A stretch of 64,000 nucleotides of DNA from Lactobacillus kullabergensis (GCF_000967195.1 NZ_KQ033871.1:559866-623865), one strand, 5' to 3'; counted from the first letter of the stretch, positions 10,510 through 21,948 are shown. Numbers and translations are program-made. Notes: a model not told the origin generated them from the letters alone.

Positions 10510-10514
10510 AGATT

Positions 10515-10550
10515 AAAAAAAGAATTCATTTAAATTGAATTCTTTTTTTG
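10515..10550 (+). terminator. Rho-independent terminator after trxB
   Basis: Arms 10515-10528 and 10536-10549 form a 14-pair stem with a seven-base loop and a T tract. Confidence 0.9.
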
Positions 10551-10636
10551 TTTTTACGGCTAGCAATAATGATAAATGCTAGAATAGAATCTATGAAACC
10601 GAATTTATTGCTAGAAAAAAGGGGTACTTTAGTGAA

Positions 10637-12361
10637 ATGAATGCAGAAGAAAAATTTCGAGAATGGCAAAATGCACACAATATGCCAAATTACTTGCAAG
10701 AACAGTTAGCAAAGCTAAGTCAGGATCCCAAATGGATTAAGGATGCATTTGGCCAGGATATTAACTTCGGTACTGCTGGAATGCGTGGCAGACTTGAGCC
10801 TGGGACCAATCGTATTAATTTATATACTGTGGGTCGAGTGACAGAAGGATTGGCCCGACTGATCGATGAAAAAGGTGCAAAAGCTCAAAAAAGGGGCGTG
10901 GTAATTTCTTTTGATTCCCGCTACCATTCTCGTGAGTTTGCGGAGCATGCAGCACAAATCCTTGGAGCCCATAATATTCATGTTTATCTCTTTGATGATT
11001 TAAGACCAACTCCTGAACTTTCATTTACAGTAAGATACTTGCATTCTTATGCAGGAATTAATATCACTGCTTCTCATAATGCCAAACAGTATAATGGGTA
11101 TAAAGTTTATGGTGCTGATGGTGCTCAAATGGGTCCTGAAGATGCAGAACGGGTTTTTGAATACTCCCAAAAGGTAACTAATATATTTACAGTTAATACT
11201 GCATCGGTAGCTCAACTTCGTGCTCAGGGAATTTTACAGTTAATTGGAGAAGATATTGACGAGGCATATTTGGCAGAACTGAAAACGGTAAATGTTAATG
11301 CTAAACTTATAGAGCAAAATGCTGACAGGCTAACAATTATTTACACTCCTTTGCATGGCACAGGCAAAATACTTTATGAACGGGCTTTTAGGCAAAATGG
11401 TTTTAGTAAAGTAATACCCGTTCCCAGTCAGGCAATCATCGATCCGGAATTTCCCACTACTAAAAAGCCAAATCCAGAATACCGCGATGTTTTTGATCCA
11501 GGGATTAAGCTGGCAAATGAAAAAAATGCCGATTTAATCATTGCAACTGACCCTGATGCAGATCGTATGGGTGCTTGTGTGCGAACAAAAGATGGTGGCT
11601 TTCAAGTTTTAACAGGTAATCAGATCGCTACGTTGATGATTTACTATTTATTAGTTAATTTGAAAAATAATGGTCAACTCATCAGTGATTATGAATTGAT
11701 TACTTCAATAGTTTCGAGTAGTATGCCACTTAAAATTGCTGATGATTTTGGTATCAAAACAAAATCAGTTTTGACAGGTTTTAAATTTATTGGCGAAGAA
11801 ATTGACCGCATGAATAAAATGCATGATGGCAAATTTTTAATGGGATTTGAAGAAAGTTATGGTTACCTTTTTAAACCATTTGCTCGAGATAAGGATGCTA
11901 TGCAAGGAGCGCTAATGTTTGCTGAAGTAGCCTCTTATTATGCCTCAAGGAATATGACAGTCTTAGATGGTTTGAGTGAAATCTGGCAAAAATATGGCAC
12001 ATCGTATGAAATTACCCAAGCTATAGAAATGCCAGGAATTGGTGGACAAAAGAAAATGGCCGAATTGATGGCGAAATTGCGTTCTGAAAACTTACAACAA
12101 ATAAATGGGATCCCAGTCGTTAAAATTCAAGACTTTTTAAAGCAACAGGAATCTAATGAAGATGGCACTAAACCAATGAGAGACTTACCTAAATCAAATG
12201 TATTAAAATACTTTTTAGCCGATGAAACTTGGCTGGCTTTGCGGCCCTCAGGTACAGAACCAGTAATTAAAGCTTATGTTGGAGTAAATAAACCAGATAT
12301 TGCTACTGCACATGAAGCTGCTGAAAGTTATCAAAAAGCATTGGCAAAACTGTTAAAATAA
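10637..12361 (+). CDS. pgcA: Alpha-phosphoglucomutase / phosphomannomutase, PgcA type
   Basis: Interconverts glucose 1-phosphate and glucose 6-phosphate, feeding UDP-glucose, glycolipid and exopolysaccharide synthesis. The 574-residue alpha-D-phosphohexomutase has GTAGMRGRLEPGTNRIN near residues 46-62, the phosphoserine loop TASHN with Ser146, the Mg-binding DPDADRMG, the sugar loop GFEESYGY and the phosphate-binding RPSGTEPVIK near the end. ATG 10637 is used; a GTG at 10632 runs into a stop at once. AAAGGGG lies about 12 bases upstream. A hairpin lies after it in the uvrB leader. Confidence 0.95.
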   Translation: MNAEEKFREWQNAHNMPNYLQEQLAKLSQDPKWIKDAFGQDINFGTAGMRGRLEPGTNRINLYTVGRVTEGLARLIDEKGAKAQKRGVVISFDSRYHSREFAEHAAQILGAHNIHVYLFDDLRPTPELSFTVRYLHSYAGINITASHNAKQYNGYKVYGADGAQMGPEDAERVFEYSQKVTNIFTVNTASVAQLRAQGILQLIGEDIDEAYLAELKTVNVNAKLIEQNADRLTIIYTPLHGTGKILYERAFRQNGFSKVIPVPSQAIIDPEFPTTKKPNPEYRDVFDPGIKLANEKNADLIIATDPDADRMGACVRTKDGGFQVLTGNQIATLMIYYLLVNLKNNGQLISDYELITSIVSSSMPLKIADDFGIKTKSVLTGFKFIGEEIDRMNKMHDGKFLMGFEESYGYLFKPFARDKDAMQGALMFAEVASYYASRNMTVLDGLSEIWQKYGTSYEITQAIEMPGIGGQKKMAELMAKLRSENLQQINGIPVVKIQDFLKQQESNEDGTKPMRDLPKSNVLKYFLADETWLALRPSGTEPVIKAYVGVNKPDIATAHEAAESYQKALAKLLK

Positions 12362-12372
12362 AACAAAAATGA

Positions 12373-12405
12373 TGCGAAAATACGTTCGAGAGTGTAAAAT
12401 ATAAT
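12373..12405 (+). promoter_or_regulatory. uvrB promoter with LexA (SOS) box
   Basis: CGAAAATACGTTCG at 12375-12388 matches the Gram-positive LexA/DinR consensus CGAACRTAYGTTCG at 13 of 14 positions. A TATAAT -10 follows at 12400-12405, so the box covers the -35 region and bound LexA would block the promoter. This is the expected layout for an SOS-controlled uvrBA operon. Confidence 0.8.
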
Positions 12406-12418
12406 AAGTCAAAATAAG

Positions 12419-12445
12419 AGTTGGGCTGTTTTGTCCAACTTTTTC
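12419..12445 (+). terminator. Hairpin with T tract between pgcA and uvrB
   Basis: Arms 12419-12426 and 12433-12440 pair over eight bases (one G-T) with a six-base loop, followed by a T-rich stretch. It can terminate pgcA transcripts, but it lies after the LexA-box promoter, so uvrBA transcripts must also read through it. Confidence 0.65.
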
Positions 12446-12461
12446 TACGAGAGGTTTTTCG

Positions 12462-14504
12462 ATGATTAAACGACAAGAAGAACGTAAATTTGATCTGGTT
12501 TCAAAATTTAATCCAGCAGGTGATCAGCAACAAGCTATCGACAAATTAGCTACTGGTTTTAAAAAAGGCTATAAGGAACAGATCTTAGAAGGTGCTACTG
12601 GTACAGGTAAGACTTTCACAATGGCCAATATTATTGCAAAATTAAACAAACCCACTTTAGTTATTTCTCATAATAAGACTTTAGTTGGCCAATTATATGG
12701 TGAATTTAAGGAATTTTTCCCTCACAATGCTGTTGACTATTTTGTGTCATACTATGATTATTATCAACCTGAAGCTTATGTGCCTCAATCCGATACTTAT
12801 ATTGAAAAGGACTCGGCAATTAATGATGAAATTGACCAGTTGCGTCACCAAGCTACCAGCGATTTAATGGAACGTAATGATGTCATTGTCGTTGCTTCTG
12901 TTTCGTGCATTTATGGTTTAGGTGATCCTAAAGAATATGCTGCAAGTGTGATTACAGTTCATGAAGGCGAAGAATATAATAGAAATACTCTGTTGCGTGA
13001 TTTTGTTAATATCCAATATGATCGTAATGATATTGACTTTCAGCGTGGTCGTTTTCGCGTTCGTGGAGATGTTGTAGAAGTTTTTCCTGCAGGTAATTCT
13101 AACCATGCCTATCGGATTGAATTTTTTGGCGATGAAATTGACAGAATTGTAGAAGTTGATGCTTTAACTGGTGAAGTAATTGGTGAAAGAGAAAGTATAT
13201 CTCTGTTTCCGGCTACTCACTTTATGACCAATGAAGAACAGATGAGAAGGGCTCTTAAAGCAATTTCACAAGAAATGAAAATTCAAGTGAAAAAGTTTGA
13301 GGGTCAAGGTAAATTGCTAGAAGCCGAACGTATCAAGCAACGTACGACTTTTGACATGGAAATGATGGGCGAAGTCGGTTATACCAATGGTATTGAAAAC
13401 TATTCTCGCCATATGGAAGGACGTAAAGAGGGAGAACCGCCGTATACTTTGCTGGATTTCTTCCCTGATGATTTCTTGATTTTAATTGATGAGTCTCATG
13501 CTACAATGCCGGAAATAAGGGCAATGTACAACGGAGATCGTAATCGCAAAAAAACATTGATCGATTATGGTTTTCGTTTACCGTCTGCTCTTGATAACAG
13601 ACCTTTGCAACTCGCTGAATTTGAGAAGCACGTTAACCAAATTCTTTATGTTTCGGCAACTCCAGGTGATTATGAATTGCAGAGAACAAATCACAAAGTC
13701 GAACAAATTATCAGGCCGACAGGTTTGCTTGACCCTAAGATTGAAGTAAAACCGGTTGAAGGACAGATTGATGATCTTGTTGCCGAAATTAACAAACGAA
13801 TTGAAAAGAATGAACGTGTTTTTGTTACTACTTTAACGAAAAAAATGGCAGAAGATTTGACGGATTATTTGAAGGATCTAGGCATCAAAGTGCAGTATCT
13901 GCATTCAGATGTTAAAACGTTGGAACGTATGCAGATATTGCGTGATCTGAGAACCGGTAAATATGACGTTCTAATTGGTATTAACTTGCTGCGTGAAGGC
14001 ATTGATGTACCGGAAGTATCGCTGGTTGCAATCCTTGACGCAGATAAAGAGGGATTCTTGCGTTCATACAGACCTCTCGTTCAGACAATGGGTCGTGCTT
14101 CTAGAAATTCTGATGGTGCAGTAATAATGTATGCTGATACGATTACTGATTCAATGCGACAAGCCATTGAAGCAACGCAGAGAAGACGTAAATTACAGAT
14201 TAAGTTTAATGAAGAACACGGCATGAAACCGAAAACCATTGTTAAGCCTATTAGAGATGTGATTTCTGCCACAAAAGTTGCTGATGAAGACGCTCAAACT
14301 GACAGTTTTGCCGATTTGAATTTTGATGAATTAACTGCTAAACAAAAGAGAACTATGATTAAAGACTTGCGTAAACAAATGCAGGAGGCTGCTAAGAAAC
14401 TTGACTTTGAAGGAGCCGCTACTTTACGGGATGCGATCATGGAATTGGAGAGCTCAACTAGAAGCCCAATTAAGAAAAAAGGAAAAGCATTAAATGGTAA
14501 ATGA
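12462..14504 (+). CDS. uvrB: Excinuclease ABC subunit B
   Basis: Damage-verification helicase of nucleotide excision repair; it receives DNA from UvrA and recruits UvrC. Walker A GATGTGKT is at 44-51, the beta-hairpin motif [12 protein letters not shown] follows near residues 93-104, helicase motifs include [12 protein letters not shown] and MGRASRN, and the UvrC-binding UVR coiled coil occupies about the last 40 residues. Length 680 is standard. GAGAGG precedes the ATG. It overlaps uvrA by 11 bases and is preceded by an SOS box. Confidence 0.98.
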   Translation: MIKRQEERKFDLVSKFNPAGDQQQAIDKLATGFKKGYKEQILEGATGTGKTFTMANIIAKLNKPTLVISHNKTLVGQLYGEFKEFFPHNAVDYFVSYYDYYQPEAYVPQSDTYIEKDSAINDEIDQLRHQATSDLMERNDVIVVASVSCIYGLGDPKEYAASVITVHEGEEYNRNTLLRDFVNIQYDRNDIDFQRGRFRVRGDVVEVFPAGNSNHAYRIEFFGDEIDRIVEVDALTGEVIGERESISLFPATHFMTNEEQMRRALKAISQEMKIQVKKFEGQGKLLEAERIKQRTTFDMEMMGEVGYTNGIENYSRHMEGRKEGEPPYTLLDFFPDDFLILIDESHATMPEIRAMYNGDRNRKKTLIDYGFRLPSALDNRPLQLAEFEKHVNQILYVSATPGDYELQRTNHKVEQIIRPTGLLDPKIEVKPVEGQIDDLVAEINKRIEKNERVFVTTLTKKMAEDLTDYLKDLGIKVQYLHSDVKTLERMQILRDLRTGKYDVLIGINLLREGIDVPEVSLVAILDADKEGFLRSYRPLVQTMGRASRNSDGAVIMYADTITDSMRQAIEATQRRRKLQIKFNEEHGMKPKTIVKPIRDVISATKVADEDAQTDSFADLNFDELTAKQKRTMIKDLRKQMQEAAKKLDFEGAATLRDAIMELESSTRSPIKKKGKALNGK

Positions 14505-17346
14505 TAAGATTGTTATTCGGGGTGCCCGTGAACATAATTTAAAAGACATTAACCTGTCAATTCCTAAGGACAAATTGGTCGTTATTACTGGTTTGTCAGG
14601 TTCTGGGAAAAGTTCTTTAGCTTTTGATACATTATATGCTGAAGGACGCAGAAGATATGTTCAGTCATTATCAAGCTATGCACGGCAATTTTTGGGTCAA
14701 ATGGACAAACCTGATGTTGATTCTATTGATGGTTTAAATCCTGCGATTTCAATTGATCAGAAAACTACCTCACATAATCCCAGGTCAACAGTTGGCACAG
14801 TGACTGAAATCAATGACTATCTGCGATTATTATGGGCTCGAGTTGGGCATCCGGTTTGTCCAAATGATGGCACCTTAATTGAGCGCCAGTCAGTCGAGCA
14901 GATGGTAAATCGTATTTTAGCTTTACCTGAGCGAAGTCGTATACAAATCTTGGCACCAGTAATTAGATCTAAAAGAGGCGCTCATAAAGAAGTTTTTAAA
15001 CGGGTACAACGCGCCGGATATGTGCGTGTCATTGTCGATGGCACTATGCATGAGATTGGTGAAGAATTCGATTTAGAAAAGAATAAACGTCATTCGATTG
15101 ATATCGTTGTCGATCGTTTAATTGTTAAAGAAGGTATTCGCTCGCGACTTTTTGATTCAGTAGAAGCTGCTTTGCGTTTATCGGACGGTTATATGAATGT
15201 TGATGTTATCGGTGGTGATATGATCAATTTTTCAGAGTACTATGCTTGTCCTAAATGTGGTTTTACTGTAGGTGAAATGGAACCGCGTCTATTTTCTTTT
15301 AACGCACCATTTGGAGCCTGTCCTGATTGTGATGGCTTGGGTGTGAAGTTATCAGTCGATGAAGATTTAGTTGTCCCAGATAGAAATAAAACTTTGGCAG
15401 AAGGTGCAATCGCACCATGGAAGAATTCGAAGTACTATGGGGAAATGCTTGAACAAGCTTGTGCAGCGTTAAAAATTCCCCTAGACAGACCTTTTGGAAA
15501 ATTAACTAAAAAGCAAAGAGAGACGATTTTGCATGGCTCAACTAAGAAAATTAAATTTCATGTAACTGGTGATTTTGGCGTTAATGACACTACTGCACCT
15601 TTTGAGGGTGCCATGGAAAATGTTGAAAGACGCTATTACCACCCAATGTCCAAATTCATGCGTGATGTTATGGGAAAATATATGACTGAGCTGACTTGTT
15701 CAACCTGTCATGGCAAGCGGTTAAATCGTAAAGCCCTGGCTGTCAAAGTCAATGGCAAAGACATTGCTGAAGCTTCTGATTTGGCAATTAGTCATGCTCT
15801 TGAATTTTTCACAGATATCAACCTTGACGAGCAGGAGTCAGTAATTGCAAAACCGATATTAAAAGAAGTGCGCGATCGACTCAATTTTTTGAATAGCGTA
15901 GGCTTAGATTACCTGACACTGTCACGTTCTGCTAACACTTTGTCTGGTGGCGAAGCTCAAAGAATTCGACTCGCAACTCAAATTGGTTCTAATCTTTCAG
16001 GTGTTATGTATGTTCTCGATGAGCCTTCAATCGGTTTACATCAGCGTGATAATGACCGGCTGATAGCTGCTTTGAAGCGCATGCGTGATTTAGGTAATTC
16101 CTTAATTGTAGTTGAACATGATGACGAGACTATGAGACAAGCCGATTACCTGATCGATATGGGTCCGGGTGCTGGGACTTACGGCGGTGAAGTCATGGCT
16201 GCTGGTACGCCAGAAGAGGTTGAAGAGAATGACAAGTCTTTGACTGGACAATATATGGCAGGTAAAAAGTTTGTTCCAGTTCCGTTAAAAAGGCGCAAAG
16301 GCAATGGTAAAAAAATTACAATTACCGGTGCAGCTGAAAATAATCTCAAAAATTTAAAGGTTGAATTTCCTTTAGGCAAATTAATTGTGGTTACCGGAGT
16401 TTCCGGATCCGGCAAGTCAACTTTAGTTAATATGATATTAAAGCGTGCCTTGGCACAGAAATTAAATAGAAATCAAACCAAACCCGGCAAATATAAGAGT
16501 ATTAGCGGCTATCAAAATATTGAAAAAATTATTGATATTGACCAAAGCCCAATCGGACGCACTCCACGTAGTAATCCCGCCACATATACAAGCGTTTTTG
16601 ATGATATTAGAGCGCTGTTTGCTCAGACAAATGAAGCCAAACTTCGCGGCTATACCAAAGCACGTTTTTCATTTAATGTTAAAGGTGGTCGTTGTGAAGC
16701 CTGTCATGGCGATGGTATTATTAAAATAGAGATGAACTTCCTACCAGATGTTTACGTTCCATGTGAAGTATGTCATGGCAGTCGCTACAACTCTGAAACT
16801 TTAGAAGTTACATACCGTAAGAAGAACATTGCACAAGTATTGGATATGACAATCAGTGAGGCTTGTACCTTTTTCAAAAAAATTCCTAAGATTGCTCGTA
16901 AATTGCAGACAATCGTGGATGTTGGCTTAGGCTACGTAAAATTGGGTCAGTCTGCTACCACTCTTTCTGGTGGTGAAGCTCAAAGAATGAAGCTGGCTGC
17001 TGAACTGCAAAAGTTGTCAACGGGAAAGAATTTCTATATTCTTGATGAACCTACAACTGGATTACATACTGATGATATCAAGCGTTTATTGGAAGTATTG
17101 CAAAGATTGGTTGATCAAGGAAATACCGTTTTAATAATTGAACACAATTTAGATGTGATTAAAAATGCTGACTGGCTGATTGACCTTGGACCCGAAGGAG
17201 GGGAAGCTGGTGGCAAAATTGTTGCTACCGGAACCCCAGAGCAAGTAGCCAAAGTTAAAGAAAGCTACACGGGACAATATTTAAAACCAGTGTTAAAAAG
17301 GGATACAGCATTAACTAAAAAGGCTAGTGAAAAACCAGGTAAATAG
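14494..17346 (+). CDS. uvrA: Excinuclease ABC subunit A
   Basis: Damage sensor of nucleotide excision repair, an ABC ATPase dimer. The 950-residue protein has two ATP-binding modules ([13 protein letters not shown] near residue 34 and [12 protein letters not shown] near 634), two LSGGEAQR signatures, and zinc modules built from CxxC pairs (CPKCG...[16 protein letters not shown]...CEVCHG). It starts within the end of uvrB, so the pair is coupled. No clear terminator was seen before the next gene. Confidence 0.98.
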   Translation: MVNDKIVIRGAREHNLKDINLSIPKDKLVVITGLSGSGKSSLAFDTLYAEGRRRYVQSLSSYARQFLGQMDKPDVDSIDGLNPAISIDQKTTSHNPRSTVGTVTEINDYLRLLWARVGHPVCPNDGTLIERQSVEQMVNRILALPERSRIQILAPVIRSKRGAHKEVFKRVQRAGYVRVIVDGTMHEIGEEFDLEKNKRHSIDIVVDRLIVKEGIRSRLFDSVEAALRLSDGYMNVDVIGGDMINFSEYYACPKCGFTVGEMEPRLFSFNAPFGACPDCDGLGVKLSVDEDLVVPDRNKTLAEGAIAPWKNSKYYGEMLEQACAALKIPLDRPFGKLTKKQRETILHGSTKKIKFHVTGDFGVNDTTAPFEGAMENVERRYYHPMSKFMRDVMGKYMTELTCSTCHGKRLNRKALAVKVNGKDIAEASDLAISHALEFFTDINLDEQESVIAKPILKEVRDRLNFLNSVGLDYLTLSRSANTLSGGEAQRIRLATQIGSNLSGVMYVLDEPSIGLHQRDNDRLIAALKRMRDLGNSLIVVEHDDETMRQADYLIDMGPGAGTYGGEVMAAGTPEEVEENDKSLTGQYMAGKKFVPVPLKRRKGNGKKITITGAAENNLKNLKVEFPLGKLIVVTGVSGSGKSTLVNMILKRALAQKLNRNQTKPGKYKSISGYQNIEKIIDIDQSPIGRTPRSNPATYTSVFDDIRALFAQTNEAKLRGYTKARFSFNVKGGRCEACHGDGIIKIEMNFLPDVYVPCEVCHGSRYNSETLEVTYRKKNIAQVLDMTISEACTFFKKIPKIARKLQTIVDVGLGYVKLGQSATTLSGGEAQRMKLAAELQKLSTGKNFYILDEPTTGLHTDDIKRLLEVLQRLVDQGNTVLIIEHNLDVIKNADWLIDLGPEGGEAGGKIVATGTPEQVAKVKESYTGQYLKPVLKRDTALTKKASEKPGK

Positions 17347-17396
17347 TATTAATTATTCACAATAAAGTGTACAATATAGCGCAAGGAGGAATAAAA

Positions 17397-17939
17397 ATGG
17401 ATAATTTTTCTAGTTACAGAGGAAATCGCGGGTTTAACTGGGCCGCATTCATTTCCGGTATATTAATGATAATTGCTGGACTATTTTTATTGCGTCATCC
17501 TGGTAAAGCACTACATGCCTTTGTTTTGCTTTTTGCTATCGTTTCCATTGTCCAAGGTTTTGTTTGGTTAGTATTTTACAGTCGTTTTAGGTATTTTATC
17601 CCTTCTAGCTGGTTGTCAATAGTTTCAGGAGTGCTTGATATTATCGTAGGAATTTTATTTCTCTATTCCTATGATGCTGGTGGACTAACTATTGCATATT
17701 TATTTGCATTTTGGTTTCTATTTGACTCAATCTCTGGCATTATTTTTTCTTGGAATATGAGAAAGGTTTCTACCTTTTTCTTTTGGATAAACATTATTTT
17801 AAACATTTTGGGATTGTTAATAGCAATTAGTTTGATGTTTAATCCGGCATTATCCGCATTAACCTTGATTTGGCTAGTGTCCTTCTGGCTGTTGATCTTT
17901 GGAATTAATGAAATTATTGCTGCATTTGTCAATAGATAA
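17397..17939 (+). CDS. HdeD/DUF308-like multi-spanning membrane protein
   Basis: A 180-residue protein with about six hydrophobic spans after a short polar start (MDNFSSYRGNRGFNW). The repeated pattern of short helices with conserved glycines (AAFISGILMIIAGLFLL, SIVSGVLDIIVGILFLY) resembles the HdeD family, which is linked to acid stress in enterics but has no settled role in lactobacilli. AAGGAGG at 17382-17388 fixes the ATG at 17397; an in-frame GTG at 17367 lies before this site. A terminator follows. Confidence 0.8.
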   Translation: MDNFSSYRGNRGFNWAAFISGILMIIAGLFLLRHPGKALHAFVLLFAIVSIVQGFVWLVFYSRFRYFIPSSWLSIVSGVLDIIVGILFLYSYDAGGLTIAYLFAFWFLFDSISGIIFSWNMRKVSTFFFWINIILNILGLLIAISLMFNPALSALTLIWLVSFWLLIFGINEIIAAFVNR

Positions 17940-17945
17940 TGTATG

Positions 17946-17971
17946 AAAAAGTTCAAATGAACTTTTTTTTT
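17946..17971 (+). terminator. Rho-independent terminator after the HdeD-like gene
   Basis: Arms 17946-17954 and 17959-17967, four-base loop, then a T tract. Confidence 0.8.
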
Positions 17972-18032
17972 ACCCAAAAAAGTAAGGGAACACCTGGTAT
18001 GTTATAATTTTAGTAATAGGAGGTCAGCAAAA

Positions 18033-18911
18033 ATGGCTAAGCAAAAAAAGCAGCTACTGATTGTTACTGGAATGAGTGGTGCAGGAAAAACCGTAGCTTC
18101 TCATGCTTTGGAAGACATGGGCTATTTTGTAGTAGATAATTTGCCTCCAACGCTTTTGCCAAGTTTTTGGGACTTGATCGTGAATTCAGATGGTTTTACC
18201 AAAGTGGCCGTGGTAATTGATTTACGTGTTAGGCGGTTCTATAAGGATTTGGATAATGAAATCAATTCATTGGAAGATAACGGCAATGTCCAAACAAGAA
18301 TAGTTTTTTTAGATGCGACAAATAATACTTTAGTAGCACGTTATAAAGAAACAAGGCGTGTACCACCTTTGGCCAATAATGGTCGTTTACTTGATGGTAT
18401 TTTAGAAGAGAGACGAATTTTAACCGGCATCAAAAGTCGTGCAAATGACATAATTGATACTTCTAATTTAAGTCCAAAAGAATTGAAACAAGAAATGGCT
18501 AATAGATTTAGCGAACAGCATAAACAACCCTTTTCAATTGAAGTATTATCTTTTGGCTTTAAATATGGCATGCCGATTGATGCTGATATTGTGATGGATG
18601 TCAGATTTTTGCCTAATCCATTTTACATACCGGAATTGCGACCATTTACCGGTCTTGATAAGAGAGTTTTTAATTATGTGATGGAGAAAAAAGAAACTCG
18701 CAGCTTTTATCAGAAATTTTTGGATTTATTAAAAGATGCTTTACCAGGATATATCAAAGAAGGTAAAAGCAAGTTAACTATTGCGATTGGTTGTACAGGT
18801 GGACAACACCGCAGTGTAGCAATCGCACGCCAATTAGCAAAAGATTTGGCTGAAGATTACACGGTTGACATCACCCATCGTGAAATTAGTCGTTACGCTA
18901 GAAATAGGTGA
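18033..18911 (+). CDS. rapZ: RNase adapter RapZ / nucleotide-binding protein
   Basis: P-loop protein of the RapZ/YvcJ family. In enterics RapZ presents GlmZ sRNA to RNase E; in Bacillus YvcJ binds nucleotides and affects competence. Walker A GMSGAGKT is at 13-20 and [16 protein letters not shown] follows; the C-terminal half has [13 protein letters not shown]. Length 292 is typical. AGGAGG at 18018-18023 precedes the ATG. It opens the conserved rapZ-yvcK-whiA operon (gaps of four and six bases). Confidence 0.95.
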   Translation: MAKQKKQLLIVTGMSGAGKTVASHALEDMGYFVVDNLPPTLLPSFWDLIVNSDGFTKVAVVIDLRVRRFYKDLDNEINSLEDNGNVQTRIVFLDATNNTLVARYKETRRVPPLANNGRLLDGILEERRILTGIKSRANDIIDTSNLSPKELKQEMANRFSEQHKQPFSIEVLSFGFKYGMPIDADIVMDVRFLPNPFYIPELRPFTGLDKRVFNYVMEKKETRSFYQKFLDLLKDALPGYIKEGKSKLTIAIGCTGGQHRSVAIARQLAKDLAEDYTVDITHREISRYARNR

Positions 18912-18915
18912 TTAT

Positions 18916-19941
18916 ATGACATTTGATGAAAAAGCAATTCGTACTACGAAAAGCAGGAGACCTAAGGTTGTAGTTATCGGTGGCGGTACAGGGTTGCCGG
19001 TTGTTTTAAATGCGCTCAAAGAGAAAAATGCTGATATCACAGCGATAGTGACAGTATCAGATGACGGAGGTTCTTCTGGTTCTATTCGCAATTTTATTAA
19101 TGTTGTTCCACCTGGTGATATCCGCAATGTTTTAGTTTCGTTAAGTGAAATTTCCCAAGAAGAAAAAGATGTCTTCCAGTATCGCTTTGATTCTTCCGAT
19201 TCATTTTTCTCTGGTCATGCCATTGGTAACTTGATTATTGCTGCTTTGAATGAAATGCACGGCAACATTTTTGATGCCGTACAGTCTTTATCTACAATGA
19301 TGAGAGTGGACGGACATGTTTTTCCAGCCTCTAATGAGCCCTTAACTCTTAATGCAGAATTTGTTGATGGTTCTATTCAAGATGGTGAAAAAGAAATTAC
19401 TGATAAAGACAAAAGAATTAAACGAGTATGGGTTACAGATACAAATTCCAAGTCTGAACCACAAGCTGTACCGCCAGTTTTGGAGGCAATAAAAAATGCT
19501 GATGCTGTAGTCTTAGGACCAGGAAGTTTGTTTACATCAATCTTGCCTAATCTAATGATTCCTAATTTAGGAGATGCCGTCAAAAAAACTAATGCAGAGG
19601 TAATTTATATATGCAATATTATGACCCAATTAGGTGAGACCGATCATTTTTCAGATTGTGATCATGTAAGAGTAATCAATGCCCATCTTGGCGGATACTA
19701 CATTAATACGACTTTAGTTAATGGTGCCAAAATAGATATGTCTAAGTTCAATCCTAAAGATTATGATGCCTACCTTGAACCTGTTAAAAATGATTTCAAG
19801 GGATTACGTGAGCAGGGGTGTCGCGTGATTACTGATGATTTTATTGACCAGCATAGTGGATTGGTTTTTCATGATGGTAAAAAAGTAGCTGAGGAAATCA
19901 TCAACTTGGCATATGCCGCAATGTCTCGCAGGAAGGAATAA
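18916..19941 (+). CDS. yvcK: YvcK/CofD-like gluconeogenesis and morphology factor
   Basis: UDP-sugar-binding protein of the CofD-like fold, needed in Bacillus for growth on gluconeogenic substrates and for normal cell-wall synthesis. The Rossmann motif [13 protein letters not shown] is at about residues 19-31, then [12 protein letters not shown] and [24 protein letters not shown] lies mid-protein. ATG 18916, four bases after the rapZ stop, is preferred; an in-frame upstream start at 18865 would lie inside rapZ. The product is 341 residues. Confidence 0.95.
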   Translation: MTFDEKAIRTTKSRRPKVVVIGGGTGLPVVLNALKEKNADITAIVTVSDDGGSSGSIRNFINVVPPGDIRNVLVSLSEISQEEKDVFQYRFDSSDSFFSGHAIGNLIIAALNEMHGNIFDAVQSLSTMMRVDGHVFPASNEPLTLNAEFVDGSIQDGEKEITDKDKRIKRVWVTDTNSKSEPQAVPPVLEAIKNADAVVLGPGSLFTSILPNLMIPNLGDAVKKTNAEVIYICNIMTQLGETDHFSDCDHVRVINAHLGGYYINTTLVNGAKIDMSKFNPKDYDAYLEPVKNDFKGLREQGCRVITDDFIDQHSGLVFHDGKKVAEEIINLAYAAMSRRKE

Positions 19942-19947
19942 CAAACA

Positions 19948-20883
19948 ATGGCAAGCTATGCAAGTAATGTGAAAAAAGAGTTGACCTCATTACCTATTCA
20001 TCCTGAACATGCTAAAGCAGAATTGGCTGCTTTTTTGCGCATGAATGGTGTCTTAAATTTTCACGAGCATCAGTTTAGCCTTGATATAACTACTGAAAAT
20101 CCTGCAATTGCTAGACGTATATTTTCTTTAATAAAAACTGCATATAAAGTTGAGCCACAATTAATAGTTTCACGCAAAATGAAGCTTAAGAAAAATAATC
20201 AGTATTTGGTACGACTGCAAAATCATGTCAAAGAAATACTGAATAATTTAGAAATTTTAACACCCTCGTTAAATTTAATCACCAGAATCCCAGACCGAAT
20301 AATTAAGTCACGTGAAGGAGCAATGTCATATCTTAGGGGTGCGTTTTTAGCCAGTGGCAGTGTGAATAATCCCAATACGAGCAGGTATCATTTAGAGATT
20401 TATTCTATTTATCAAGATCATAATGATGATTTACTTAAGATTATGAATGTTCGTTTTAATTTGAATGCTAAAAGTACGAAAAGACGACGAGGTTATATTG
20501 TATACCTAAAAGAAGCTGAAAAAATTGGTGACTTTTTACATATTGTTGGAGCTTTAAATGCTATGCTGTCTTTTGAAGATCTGCGTATTATGCGTGACAT
20601 GCGGAATTCTGTGAACCGGCTTGTTAATTGTGATACAGCTAATTTAAAAAAGACGGCAAATGCTGCAGCGAAACAGGTTGAAGACATTGAGCTAATTGAT
20701 CGCAAAATTGGCTTAGAGAATATTCCTGAAAAATTGCGGGGTTTGGCTAGACTAAGATTAGATGAACCGGAACTTTCACTCAAAGAAATAGCACAGCAAG
20801 TTCCGGATGGTCCGATATCAAAATCAGGAGTCAATCATCGTTTTAAAAAAATTCATGATATAGCAGAAAACATAAAGAAATAA
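19948..20883 (+). CDS. whiA: WhiA, sporulation-regulator-like DNA-binding protein
   Basis: WhiA pairs a degenerate LAGLIDADG homing-endonuclease fold with a C-terminal helix-turn-helix. In non-sporulating Firmicutes it affects division and metabolism. Visible are the start SYASNVKKELTSLP, the segment YLRGAFLASGSVNNP in the LAGLIDADG-like part, and the HTH segment near PDGPISKSGVNHRFKKI. Length 311 matches the family. It ends the operon and a strong terminator follows. Confidence 0.96.
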   Translation: MASYASNVKKELTSLPIHPEHAKAELAAFLRMNGVLNFHEHQFSLDITTENPAIARRIFSLIKTAYKVEPQLIVSRKMKLKKNNQYLVRLQNHVKEILNNLEILTPSLNLITRIPDRIIKSREGAMSYLRGAFLASGSVNNPNTSRYHLEIYSIYQDHNDDLLKIMNVRFNLNAKSTKRRRGYIVYLKEAEKIGDFLHIVGALNAMLSFEDLRIMRDMRNSVNRLVNCDTANLKKTANAAAKQVEDIELIDRKIGLENIPEKLRGLARLRLDEPELSLKEIAQQVPDGPISKSGVNHRFKKIHDIAENIKK

Positions 20884-20886
20884 AAA

Positions 20887-20917
20887 AGAAACCCATCCAT
20901 GCGGATGGGCTTTTTTA
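20887..20917 (+). terminator. Rho-independent terminator after whiA
   Basis: GC-rich arms around 20892-20898 and 20903-20909 with a four-base loop and T run; it sits at the convergent junction with the DeoR gene and its T tract touches that gene's stop. Confidence 0.9.
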
Positions 20918-21697
20918 TTGTGTTGAAGTGACAATAAGGTCTATGCCGCTGCTAGTTATATTTTTAGCAATAGCAGTAGATGGAGTCTTATCAGTAATAA
21001 TGGTCTTAATTTTTTTTGAATTGAAATCCGATAAAAGAATATAATCTTTTTTTCCAAACTTCGTATGGTCAATTAGTAATATTGTCTTCTCTGATTTTGC
21101 AATGGCTGCTCTCTTCATGTATGTTTGGCTTTCGTCAGCCATATATATCCCATTTTCATCAATTGAACTACAAGAGATGAAGTTTAAATTTGGTCGATAA
21201 TTATTGTTAAGATCATAGATTGCTTTTGGACCTAGTATTGAATTGGAGCGATTAGAAATTTGTCCTCCCAACACAGAGATGTCAATATTCCTTAATTGTG
21301 TAACTTCATCGACAATATTTATATTATTTGTAATAATATGCAGATTTTCTTTTCCAGCAAAATACTTGGGCAAAAAAGTTAAGGTTGAAGACCCATCCAA
21401 AAATATAGCAGCTCCATTAGTAATCAAATCTGCTGCATATTTACAAAGCTTATTCTTAACTGCCACATTTTCACTTCTTCGAGTTGCATAAGCGATTTCT
21501 ACGTTGGAATTTTCAAGCAAACTGACATAACCATGTGTTCTGCTAATTGTATTTGTTGCTTGTAGACTTATTAGATCTCTTCTTAAGGTTGAAATACTTA
21601 TTCCTAATTTTTCTTGCAATTCTTTTGTACTTATTCTTTTATTTTTAGCTAAAATTTCGATTATTTGCTGTAACCGATCTGCTTTTGAAACATTCAA
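20915..21697 (-). CDS. DeoR-family sugar-operon regulator
   Basis: A 260-residue regulator. Residues 6-60 form the DeoR HTH (ADRLQQIIEILAKNKRISTKELQEKLGIS... LRRDL), and the rest is the DeoR sensor fold of the phosphosugar isomerase class, with DGSSTLTFLPKY and a late IIDHTKFGKK-like segment (LIDHTKFGKKDYILL). GGAGGAG lies just before the minus-strand ATG. It is divergent from the galactitol-type PTS/aldolase operon, which is its likely target, with a phosphorylated sugar as the probable effector. Repressor versus activator cannot be told here. Confidence 0.92.
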   Translation of the reverse strand: MNVSKADRLQQIIEILAKNKRISTKELQEKLGISISTLRRDLISLQATNTISRTHGYVSLLENSNVEIAYATRRSENVAVKNKLCKYAADLITNGAAIFLDGSSTLTFLPKYFAGKENLHIITNNINIVDEVTQLRNIDISVLGGQISNRSNSILGPKAIYDLNNNYRPNLNFISCSSIDENGIYMADESQTYMKRAAIAKSEKTILLIDHTKFGKKDYILLSDFNSKKIKTIITDKTPSTAIAKNITSSGIDLIVTSTQ

Positions 21698-21787
21698 CTT
21701 TGCTCCTCCTGTTTACCCAATAATACAAATATCATATTATCAAAAGAAAATGAATATGAAGATAATAAAGATTTTTTATAGTTTTCG

Positions 21788-21925
21788 ATTTGAACAAAAT
21801 TGCTGATAAATTATATATATCTTAACAGCTTTCATTATAACGTTTACAAGGCTTGAACACTTAGAAATATATTTTACATATTCTTTTTAGTCCGAGTTCA
21901 TAAATTTGAACATTTGTGAACAAAT
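21788..21925. promoter_or_regulatory. Divergent DeoR/PTS regulatory region, upstream half
   Basis: This stretch holds repeated TGAAC/GTTCA half-sites: TTGAAC at 21790-21795 and 21853-21858, the palindrome GTTCATAAATTTGAAC at 21896-21911, and ATTTGTGAACAAAT at 21912-21925. A cre-like site TTATAACGTTTACA lies at 21835-21848 (13 of 14 to the reverse CcpA consensus). The half-sites are probable DeoR operators. Confidence 0.6.
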
Positions 21926-21948
21926 AACATATTTTTTTCAAAAAAAAC

